This document shows, piece by piece, positions 56,455 to 63,316 of a stretch of 64,000 nt of DNA (its first letter is position 1; each line of letters opens with the position of its first letter). A program made the translations under genes and the position numbers. The notes under the pieces were generated by a model. That model made no database searches and was not told the DNA's origin. It worked only from the letters and a program-made list of their open reading frames with translations. The stretch is taken from assembly GCA_003482905.1 (NCBI GenBank), contig DMXM01000011.1:69115-133114 (forward strand). The letters are read 5' to 3'. This DNA is from Elusimicrobiota bacterium (GTDB lineage: Bacteria; Elusimicrobiota; Elusimicrobia; Elusimicrobiales; UBA9959).

Positions 56455-57618
56455 ATGAAATACATAAAACGGGCAATAGAACCACGAATAAAGAAAGCGG
56501 CGGCACAATTCCCTGCCATCGTAGTGACAGGTCCGCGCCAAACCGGGAAGTCCACGCTCTTAAAAAAGCTTTTTCCCAAACATGCATATATCTCGTTCGA
56601 TGATCCCTCGTTAAGGCTTACCGCTAAACGCGACCCCGGGCTTTTTGTCGATAATCTGAGCCTGCCCGTCATAATAGACGAGATCCAATATGTTCCCGGA
56701 TTATTGCCCTACATCAAAATCGCGATCGACCGGGACAGGAACAAGAATGGGCGATTTCTGTTAACCGGCTCGCAAATGTTTCCGCTTATGGCGGGGATAT
56801 CGGAATCGCTGGCCGGACGAATAGCCATATTTGAGCTTTTAGGCTTTTCCTGGGAAGAATTGGCATCCGCCTCCAAGACGGCCAAAGAGTGTTACGCGCA
56901 AATATTCCGGGGTTTTTATCCGGTCCCGGCAAGCCAGCGCGTAGACACGCAAACATATTACGCCAGCTATATATCCACTTATCTGGAACGCGATATAAGA
57001 CAAATACAAAGCGTCCACGACATCTCCACATTCCAGTCTTTCCTCCAGCTTTTAGCGGCCCGGGCGGGGCAATTGCTGAATCTTGTGGAGATTTCCAAGG
57101 AATGCGGCGTTTCAGCCCAAACCGCAAGACGCTGGCTTTCCTTACTGGAAACAACGCGGATTGTATACATCCTGCGTCCATATTTTCGCAATATTACGAA
57201 GCGCGTTGTAAAAGCCCCTAAACTTTACTTCACGGATACCGGCCTTCTGGCCTATCTGCTGAAGTATCCTTCCGCGGATATAATAATGGCAGGACCGCAA
57301 TCAGGGGCCTTCTTTGAGAACATGGTAATAATCGAAGCTCTTAAACAAAAGCTCAATCACGGGGTGCAGTATGAGTTATATTATTACCAGGACTCCAACC
57401 ATAATGAGACGGACTTGCTGTTGGATTACGGCCAACGATTTGTTTTAATAGAAGTCAAAAGCACCAAAAACATAACGGCAAAACTGGCAGAATTTGTCAA
57501 ACATGTTCCGTTTAAAGACAGGCCAGCTTACGTGGTGAGCTTTTCGGAACATGAGTTGTCGCTAACCCCTGAAGTGAAAACTATTCCCTGGCAAAGATTT
57601 GACCCCGCCAAGCTATAA
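56455..57618 (+). CDS. AAA ATPase with DUF4143 domain
   Basis: 387 residues. Walker A GPRQTGKST (Lys32), Walker B LPVIIDEIQY, and sensor-like LTGSQMF place it in the archaeal-type ATPase/DUF4143 group. Residues ~200-380 are the DUF4143 part, with a small helix-turn-helix (ECGVSAQTARRWLSLLE) and a nuclease-like end (ETDLLLDYGQRFVLIEVKS). These genes are frequent, patchily distributed and often linked to mobility; function is unclear. Lower GC than neighbours and an isolated promoter (TATAAA 8 bases before ATG, no ribosome site) suggest horizontal acquisition. Confidence 0.88.
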   Translation: MKYIKRAIEPRIKKAAAQFPAIVVTGPRQTGKSTLLKKLFPKHAYISFDDPSLRLTAKRDPGLFVDNLSLPVIIDEIQYVPGLLPYIKIAIDRDRNKNGRFLLTGSQMFPLMAGISESLAGRIAIFELLGFSWEELASASKTAKECYAQIFRGFYPVPASQRVDTQTYYASYISTYLERDIRQIQSVHDISTFQSFLQLLAARAGQLLNLVEISKECGVSAQTARRWLSLLETTRIVYILRPYFRNITKRVVKAPKLYFTDTGLLAYLLKYPSADIIMAGPQSGAFFENMVIIEALKQKLNHGVQYELYYYQDSNHNETDLLLDYGQRFVLIEVKSTKNITAKLAEFVKHVPFKDRPAYVVSFSEHELSLTPEVKTIPWQRFDPAKL

Positions 57619-57714
57619 AAAGCCTGCTCCTTTTACGATATGCTCGTAATAAGCGGGGCCATTTGTCCGGGGAATATTACCCTAAAGGCCCTGTTGACTT
57701 TGCAGTAAATCTAA

Positions 57715-57720
57715 TAGAAT
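57715..57720 (+). promoter_or_regulatory. -10 element (TAGAAT) before the coiled-coil gene
   Basis: TAGAAT ends 6 bases before the ATG at 57727, with TTGACT 15 bp upstream and no ribosome site; candidate leaderless start. Confidence 0.4.
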
Positions 57721-57726
57721 ACATAC

Positions 57727-58179
57727 ATGGAAGAAAAACAAGATAACCAACCGGCCACAAAAAACGACCTTGTGAATCTACAAGCGGAACTTAAAAGCGA
57801 CATGGTTGATTTGCGAGCGGAACTCAAAAGTGACATAAACCTTTTGGATCAGAAAGTCGGACAACTGGACCAGAAATTTGGGCAACTGGATCAGAAAGTC
57901 GGACAACTGGATCAGAAAGTCGGACAACTGGACCAGAAAACCACCTCACTCGGCATTGAATTAGCCAAAACACAGTTACGCATAGACCGGTTTGAGAACA
58001 ACATAATGACAACTCTCAGGGATTTCAAAAGCGAAATCCTGTCCGCTATAGACGCTTTCGCAGGCGAAGCCAGGGACTACAGACGAAAAGACCTGGAACG
58101 CGGACACATGCTCATGGTTCAGGATGATAAGCTGCAAAACCACGAAACCCGCATCACCGTGCTTGAAACCGCCAAATAA
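57727..58179 (+). CDS. Heptad-repeat coiled-coil protein
   Basis: 150 residues. N-terminal repeats AELKSD occur twice, followed by the heptad LDQKVGQ, present about five times from residue 40 (57844-57939); the DNA units of 21 bp are almost identical, so the array arose recently by slippage. After that a helical region (FENNIMTTLRDFKSEILSAIDAF) and a C-terminal helix (LQNHETRITVLETAK) continue the coiled coil. No catalytic motif. Similar short proteins are thought to be structural or membrane-tethered. Lower GC, like the preceding ATPase gene; TAGAAT lies 6 bases before the ATG. Confidence 0.75.
   Translation: MEEKQDNQPATKNDLVNLQAELKSDMVDLRAELKSDINLLDQKVGQLDQKFGQLDQKVGQLDQKVGQLDQKTTSLGIELAKTQLRIDRFENNIMTTLRDFKSEILSAIDAFAGEARDYRRKDLERGHMLMVQDDKLQNHETRITVLETAK
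57844..57939 (+). repeat. 21-bp tandem repeat encoding LDQKVGQ heptads
   Basis: Four full and one partial unit of 21 bp, varying mainly at GAT/GAC (Asp) and at one codon (Val/Phe). It is in frame and preserves the coiled-coil register. Confidence 0.85.
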
Positions 58180-58245
58180 CCGTAAAACCTAAAGCCTTTT
58201 TTTCAAAAAACTAATTACCTAAGAGCGTCCCTCTTCCCCCATATA

Positions 58246-58269
58246 ACGGCTGCGATAGCCGTATTTTTT
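58246..58269 (+). terminator. Terminator after the coiled-coil gene
   Basis: ACGGCT (58246-58251) pairs with AGCCGT (58257-58262) around GCGAT, followed by ATTTTTT. It may also slow minus-strand transcripts from the surface-protein operon. Confidence 0.7.
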
Positions 58270-58367
58270 AATCTGCCTGGGAACATAAATTTAATCTATC
58301 CGGCCTCCCTGTACCTGATACCTGCCTGCAATCCCTTAAAGGCTCCAGTCGGCAATCCACACTACTT

Positions 58368-58490
58368 TTACCTGGCGCAGCGGAACCCGATGCTCGTGTA
58401 CGAGGACGACGGGGCAATGCCGGCACTGAAGGAATACACTCCTGCAAGCGTGGCGCCGTCACCCCAGTTACCGCCCCGGGCCACCGCGTT
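58368..58490 (-). other. Candidate DGR variable region of the 58368-59912 gene
   Basis: Invariant scaffold codons (RGG-W, GA, AGV, F, APS-S, IGFRC) surround variable positions whose codons are all NNC or NNT forms such as AAC, GAC, TCC, GGC, AGC and ATT. All are reachable from AAC/AAT by changing adenines only. Boundaries are estimated; homology with the paralogue extends about 13 bp past the stop. Confidence 0.6.
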
Positions 58491-59912
58491 TCCGGTGGCG
58501 GCGCAGCCGCGGTATTGCCCCGCGTTCTGGGTACTTAGGGAACCTCCCGCCGGGCCAGCCCTTAATTTCTCATAGTCCGCCAGGTTCGCGTCGTTCCACT
58601 CTACCCAGATTGCATTGTACCAGTACCCAGCCCCGGAGCCTGCCGTGCAGGTCATATCCACCCAGTCATATACGTTCCCCGACCAGTCCCAGATGTACTG
58701 TCCTGAGGACAATTGATGAATTCTTTTCTCGATGGAAGGGACGGTATCTCCCGTCCCCACATAAGGGTCGTCGTCGGGGTCGCCGGTTATATCCGCGGCC
58801 TGGGCACTAGCGGGTGAATTATCCGTATGCCCGCGCCATAAACCGCCGCTGCCCACGCTGCCGCCGGTCCAGTTCCAGGCATTGTTCTCTATATTGCGGG
58901 AGATCGTCTGCGCCTCTTGCATGGTAAGCAGATGGTAGCCCGGCCCGAGGGCCTCGCAGCGGTTCTTGGCCTCCGTCTGCGTGATTGACACCCAGGGGAA
59001 GCCAGAAGGCTGGGAGGTGGGCAAGGAACTTACGTTCTTGGCCTCGTATTTCTGCACCCAGAAATCCAGGGTGCCAAGCGCGGAATCCCCCGGCACAAGC
59101 AGCCAGGTCCCTCCTACGTCCGGCGCAGGCGGGGCGGTTGTTAAAGTCCCGGTTATACCGAATATAATTGTGCTGACCGCTATATTACCGGCGGCCAGAT
59201 CCGTATCCACCGCCGACAGCGTTGTGGCCGCGTAATAACCGGCGGACACATTATTGCTGCCGGGGCTTAGTGTCTGTGTCGGCATAGTACCGGTAATTTT
59301 GACGCCGCTGACATAAGCCGTTTTGGGGCTTAAAATATTCGCCGCTATTGCGTCGGCGTCGTTTGTATATGTACCGGTTATACCGAATATAATAGTGCTT
59401 ACCGCAATATTGCCAGCCGCCAGGTCAACATCCACCGCAGATAGCGTTGTAGCCGCGTAAACACCCTCGTTTACCGTATCATTGGCCGGGCTAAGCGTCT
59501 GCGCGGCCAGCGTGCCGGTGATGATGGCTCCGTTGACGCCTGCCGTTTTGCCGCTTATTATATCCCCCTCCGCGGCGGTGGCACCGCTTGTGAAAGCGCC
59601 GTCATAGCCGAATATTGTATAGCCGCTTCTTATATTGGCCGCCGCCAGGTCCGTGTCCACGTCCGACAACCAGGTTGCGCCGTAAACACCGGTTTTAACC
59701 TCGTCCGTTGAAACGGCCAGTGCTTGCGCCGCCAATGTGCCAGCCTCGGCTAAATTATCGCAATCTATGTCGGCGGTTTTACCCTGCAATATGTCGCCGG
59801 TTGTAGCGCTGCCAGGAACACAGGCGCCAACGGCGCCGAACACCGCCCTCCCCCCAAGGCTGAGGGAAGAGAGGATAATAATAGCCGCCAATCTTTTTAT
59901 CTCTTTTTTCAT
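58368..59912 (-). CDS. Secreted FGE-fold (C-type lectin) repeat protein with DGR-like variable C-terminus
   Basis: 514 residues from ATG 59912; the longer frame upstream is a shadow of the neighbouring gene's end. Signal peptide ends near VFGA. Residues ~30-270 are repeats of about 66 residues (GDI-GKTA-GV, then AATTLSAVD-DLAAGNI, then IFGITGT), a fibre-like stalk. Residues ~280-514 form a formylglycine-generating-enzyme/sulfatase-modifying fold (KYEAKNVS, HLLTMQEAQTISRNIE, IWDWSGNVYDWVD). The end, RGGNW through IGFRCAR, matches the scaffold of DGR target proteins. The fold is probably used for binding, not catalysis. Last gene of the minus-strand operon and paralogous to the next gene upstream. 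Confidence 0.82.
   Translation of the reverse strand: MKKEIKRLAAIIILSSLSLGGRAVFGAVGACVPGSATTGDILQGKTADIDCDNLAEAGTLAAQALAVSTDEVKTGVYGATWLSDVDTDLAAANIRSGYTIFGYDGAFTSGATAAEGDIISGKTAGVNGAIITGTLAAQTLSPANDTVNEGVYAATTLSAVDVDLAAGNIAVSTIIFGITGTYTNDADAIAANILSPKTAYVSGVKITGTMPTQTLSPGSNNVSAGYYAATTLSAVDTDLAAGNIAVSTIIFGITGTLTTAPPAPDVGGTWLLVPGDSALGTLDFWVQKYEAKNVSSLPTSQPSGFPWVSITQTEAKNRCEALGPGYHLLTMQEAQTISRNIENNAWNWTGGSVGSGGLWRGHTDNSPASAQAADITGDPDDDPYVGTGDTVPSIEKRIHQLSSGQYIWDWSGNVYDWVDMTCTAGSGAGYWYNAIWVEWNDANLADYEKLRAGPAGGSLSTQNAGQYRGCAATGNAVARGGNWGDGATLAGVYSFSAGIAPSSSYTSIGFRCAR
59140..59830 (-). repeat. 66-residue stalk repeats in the 58368-59912 gene
   Basis: Three to four direct repeats, DNA units near 200 bp, with recurring 'ACCGGTTATACCGAATAT'-like tracts. 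Related repeats lie at about 60700-61330 and 62330-62530 in the neighbouring genes. Confidence 0.7.
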
Positions 59913-59922
59913 GATCCTATTT

Positions 59923-60045
59923 TTACCTACCGCAGCGGAACCCGATGTGCGTGTCCGAGTATGACGGGGCATTGTACGCGTCGAAGGTGAACACCCCCGC
60001 GCTCGCGTCGTGGCTCCAGACGCCGCCCCGGCCCACCGCATTTCC
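59923..60045 (-). other. Candidate DGR variable region of the 59923-61833 gene
   Basis: Twelve scattered variable codons are drawn from GTC, AGC, CAC, GAC, ACC, TAC and AAT; eleven of twelve end in C, as expected if an AAC-rich template were mutated at adenines. Scaffold codons between them match the 58368-58490 region closely (for example the CCCCGTC and ATCGGGTTCCGCTGCG tracts). Confidence 0.65.
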
Positions 60046-61833
60046 GGTTGTGGTACAGCCATAATAGCGCCCGGCATTATGCGTGGCTATATAAGCCCCG
60101 GACGGACCAGCCCGCACTTTTTCATAGTCGGATAAATTCCCATCGGTCCATTCTATCCAGGTGGCGCTGTTATACCAGTACCCTGCGCCGGTACCCGCCG
60201 TGCAGGTCATATCCACCCACTCCATGACATTCCCCGACCAGTCCCAGATATACTCGGACGAAGATAACTGATGCACCCTGCGTTCAATGGAAGGAGTTGT
60301 GTTCCCTGTTCCTATATAGTAGTCATCATCAGGATCGCCGGTAACATCGGCCGCCAGGGAGTTGGCCGGCGAATTATCCGTGTGGCCCCGCCACATCCCG
60401 CCGGTGCCAACGCTGCCGCTATCCCAGTTCCAGCCAATAGCCTCTATATTCCTTGAGATTGTCTGCGCCTCTTGCATGGTAAGCAGATGGTAGCCCGGCC
60501 CGAGGGCCTCGCAGCGGTTCTTGGCCTCCGTCTGCGTGATTGACACCCAGGGGAAGCCAGAAGGCTGGGAGGTGGGCAAGGAGCTTACGTTCTTTGCCTC
60601 GTATTTCTGCACATAAAAATCCATGGTACCCAGCGAGGAATTTCCCGGCACAAGCAGCCAGGTTCCGCCGACACCGGGCGCGGGCGGGGCGGTTGTTAAA
60701 GTCCCGGTTATACCGAATATGGCTGTACCCGATTTTATATTACCCGCCGCCAGGTCAGCGTCCACCTCCGACAGCGTTGTTCCCACGTAGCCACCGGCAG
60801 CCACATTGTTGCTGCCGGCGCTTAATGACTGCGTTGTTATGGAACCGGTGAGTTTTACACCGCTCACATACGCCGTTTTGGGGTTTAAAATATCAGCCGC
60901 TGTCGCGTCGGCGTCGCCTGTATATGTACCGGTTATACCGAATATAATAGTGCTGACCGCAATATTGCCGGCCGCCAGGTCGGCGTCCACCGCGTGCAGC
61001 GTTGTTGCCGCGTAAACACCCTCGTTTACCGTATCATTGGCCGGATTAAGCGTCTGCGTGGTCAGCGTGCCGGTTATCATTGCTCCGTTCACCCCGGCAG
61101 TTTTACCGCTTACAATATCCCCCTCCGCCGCGGTAGCGCCGCTTGTGAATGTGCCCACTTTACCGAATATGTTGGAACCGCTTCTTATATTAGCCGCAGC
61201 CAGGTCAGCGTCCACCGCCGACAGCCAGGTTGCGCTGTAAACACCGGCCTTCACCTCGTCCGTAGACACGGCAAGCGTCTGCGCCGCCATTGCCCCGGCC
61301 TCTGCGACGCCGTCACAATCTATATCGGCGTTTTTGCCAGCCACTATGTCGGCAGTTCCGGCGCTTCCTAAAGCGCAGATATCAAGGATGGCGTCCACAT
61401 ATGTCTTTGTAGCAGCCGCGTCGCCGGTCAGCGGCGCCGTTAGTCCCCTAAGGATATTCCCCTGCATATCCACAAACCCGTTGGTAAAATACACATTTGT
61501 GCTGAAAACAACGCCGGCGCCTGTTGTTGTTATTGAACTTACGGTTATGGTTGAAACGCCAACCGTATCGAACGTACCGCTTAAGGCGGTAATACCGCCG
61601 GTAAGCGTAGCTGACGCAGCCTTAACGCCATATTTTACCAACACCCCCTGCCCCCCCATAACGCTGGCCGAGGAATTAAAAACCGCGGTAGCGGGGAATA
61701 TATCCTGCCCCCGCCCGTTCATAATCCCCCATGTCGGCACCAGCGCCGCCGTCAGCAAAAGCGTTGCCAACGCCATAGCCCACATGGCGACGCTATATAC
61801 GCGATTTATACTCATTATCGATATTTTTTTCAT
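59923..61833 (-). CDS. Secreted FGE-fold repeat protein with DGR-like variable C-terminus (paralogue)
   Basis: 636 residues from ATG 61833 (61815 is an alternative in-frame ATG). Signal-anchor-like N-terminus, then the module IMNGRGQDIFPATAVFNSSASVMGGQG, a phage-tail-fibre-like TKTYVDA stretch, about four 66-residue stalk repeats, and a C-terminal FGE/C-type-lectin domain parallel to the previous gene. The last residues (RGGVW through IGFRCGR) form a candidate variable region. A 122-bp block (60461-60582) is identical to the paralogue (58906-59027). The start is 11 bp after the DUF1566 stop, so it is part of the same operon; no good ribosome site is seen. Confidence 0.82.
   Translation of the reverse strand: MKKISIMSINRVYSVAMWAMALATLLLTAALVPTWGIMNGRGQDIFPATAVFNSSASVMGGQGVLVKYGVKAASATLTGGITALSGTFDTVGVSTITVSSITTTGAGVVFSTNVYFTNGFVDMQGNILRGLTAPLTGDAAATKTYVDAILDICALGSAGTADIVAGKNADIDCDGVAEAGAMAAQTLAVSTDEVKAGVYSATWLSAVDADLAAANIRSGSNIFGKVGTFTSGATAAEGDIVSGKTAGVNGAMITGTLTTQTLNPANDTVNEGVYAATTLHAVDADLAAGNIAVSTIIFGITGTYTGDADATAADILNPKTAYVSGVKLTGSITTQSLSAGSNNVAAGGYVGTTLSEVDADLAAGNIKSGTAIFGITGTLTTAPPAPGVGGTWLLVPGNSSLGTMDFYVQKYEAKNVSSLPTSQPSGFPWVSITQTEAKNRCEALGPGYHLLTMQEAQTISRNIEAIGWNWDSGSVGTGGMWRGHTDNSPANSLAADVTGDPDDDYYIGTGNTTPSIERRVHQLSSSEYIWDWSGNVMEWVDMTCTAGTGAGYWYNSATWIEWTDGNLSDYEKVRAGPSGAYIATHNAGRYYGCTTTGNAVGRGGVWSHDASAGVFTFDAYNAPSYSDTHIGFRCGR
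60700..61330 (-). repeat. 66-residue stalk repeats in the 59923-61833 gene
   Basis: About four repeats with AATTL-AVDADLAA-NI and IFG--GT landmarks, the same family as in the downstream paralogue. Confidence 0.7.
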
Positions 61834-61844
61834 AAATATCCGAG

Positions 61845-61980
61845 TCACGGGCCGGCGCGGACGCAACGAACGTAGTAGGTGCTAGCCTTATTGTCGATGA
61901 TCACGCTACCGACATCTAAGTACACGACCATGGCATAAGTAGTACTCGCCGCATAAGTGGTGCCGGTCCAGTAATAGCTG
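61845..61980 (-). other. Candidate DGR variable region of the DUF1566 gene
   Basis: Between the conserved YYW-TTYA and YYVRCVR blocks most variable codons are NNC/NNT (GTC, TAC, GAT, AGC, ATC, GAC, AAT, GCT), which AAC/AAT codons could produce through adenine changes. A few codons (ATG, TTA, GTG) do not fit a pure AAY template. Confidence 0.55.
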
Positions 61981-63287
61981 CTCACCGTGGCTGGGAATAT
62001 TGCCTGGTCCATGAACGGGGCTGTGCCTTCATATTTTACTAGTGAATATAATTCTTTCGAGTTGGGCAGACGCCAGTCGCTGTAATCCTCAGTCTCAGCT
62101 TCACACTGCGCTAAAGCATTTGTCCAGCCATAAGCTAAGGCGCTTCCAGTGCAGGTCGCGTCATCATTCTTCCCCTGGGAGCAGCGCCGCCACATCAAAC
62201 CTGTTCTGTTGTCGGTTACGGTGTTGTCGGCGTTAACAGTATAACTCGGCTGGGTTCCGGCCGGGTTATAATCAGCGTCGTCCCCCACATCATAACTTGT
62301 GGTCTGCCCGGTGTCGGGGACCGCGCCGCCGGCGAACGTGCCCGCCTTGCCGAAGATGGTCACGCCGCTCTTGATATTGCCGACCGCAAGATCCGCGTCC
62401 ATCGCAGACAGCGTCGTGCCAGCGTAATAACCGGCGTTCACCGTATCATTGGCATCACTCAATATCTGCGTCGGCATTGTGCCGGAGACTTCGACACCAT
62501 CAACCCAGGCCTTTTTGGGGTTTAATATATCACCGGCAGCGGCGTCACCGGTTTCCTTCATTACCCAGCGGTTCGTGCCGTCACCGGCGCCGTCATACAG
62601 GTCTGGGATCTTGTTTGCCGTACCGTCAAATGTGGAGACATTCCCGGCAAGATCCAGCGTGCCGGTTTCAAGAACGCCATTGGCGTCTATATCCGCCGTT
62701 TTGCCGTTAAATATATCGCCCACAACTGCGGAACCGGCTATTCCACCTGGGGCCATTGTGCCGGCTTCGGCTATATTATCACAATTTATATCAGCGGTTT
62801 TGCCCAGCAGTATATCGCCAGTTGACGCGCTGCCTAAAGCGCACTTATCAAGGGCCGCGTCCACATAATCCTTTGTCGCCACCGCGTCGCCTGTTAGCGG
62901 CGCTGCAAGCCCCTTTAGCGGGTTCCCGCTCATATCCACAAAACCGTTGGAAAAATACACATTGGTGCTGAAAACAACGCCGGCGCCGGTGGTTGTTATT
63001 GAACTTATAGTGATGGTTGAAACGCCGACGACATCGAACGCGCCGTTTAAGGCGGAAACGCCGCCGGCAAGCGTGAATGACGCGGCCTTAACGCCATATT
63101 TTACCAGCAGTCCCTGCCCGCCCATAACGCTGGCGGAGGAATTAAAAACCGCGCTAACAGGGAAGATATCCTGCCCGATTCCGTTCATAATGGCCAGGGC
63201 CGGTGACAGCGCCGCCGGCAGCAAAAGCATGGCCAATGCCGCAGGCCGTATGGCGGCGCAACAGCCTAATTTTATATTTATCCCCAT
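61845..63287 (-). CDS. Secreted DUF1566 (Lcl-type, C-type-lectin-like) repeat protein with DGR-like variable C-terminus
   Basis: 480 residues from ATG 63287, with GAGGAA before it. Signal peptide, then the same IMNGIGQDIFP-NSSASVMGGQG module and TKDYVDA stretch as the 59923 gene, stalk repeats with GKTADI and IFGKAGT, then a DUF1566 domain: NTVTDNRTGLMWRRCSQGKN, YSDWRLPNSKELYSLV, PATVSSYYWTGTTYA. The last ~45 residues (through YYVRCVRAGP) follow the DUF1566-type DGR variable-region plan. Likely surface ligand-binding fibre. 29 bp downstream of the fibre gene. Confidence 0.83.
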   Translation of the reverse strand: MGINIKLGCCAAIRPAALAMLLLPAALSPALAIMNGIGQDIFPVSAVFNSSASVMGGQGLLVKYGVKAASFTLAGGVSALNGAFDVVGVSTITISSITTTGAGVVFSTNVYFSNGFVDMSGNPLKGLAAPLTGDAVATKDYVDAALDKCALGSASTGDILLGKTADINCDNIAEAGTMAPGGIAGSAVVGDIFNGKTADIDANGVLETGTLDLAGNVSTFDGTANKIPDLYDGAGDGTNRWVMKETGDAAAGDILNPKKAWVDGVEVSGTMPTQILSDANDTVNAGYYAGTTLSAMDADLAVGNIKSGVTIFGKAGTFAGGAVPDTGQTTSYDVGDDADYNPAGTQPSYTVNADNTVTDNRTGLMWRRCSQGKNDDATCTGSALAYGWTNALAQCEAETEDYSDWRLPNSKELYSLVKYEGTAPFMDQAIFPATVSSYYWTGTTYAASTTYAMVVYLDVGSVIIDNKASTYYVRCVRAGP

Positions 63288-63316
63288 ATGTTTCCTCATA
63301 GATATCCACATAGCCG

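Noticed and set aside
58180..58367. tRNA or small RNA gene
   Set aside because: The region contains a terminator hairpin but no cloverleaf or T-loop sequence that I can identify.
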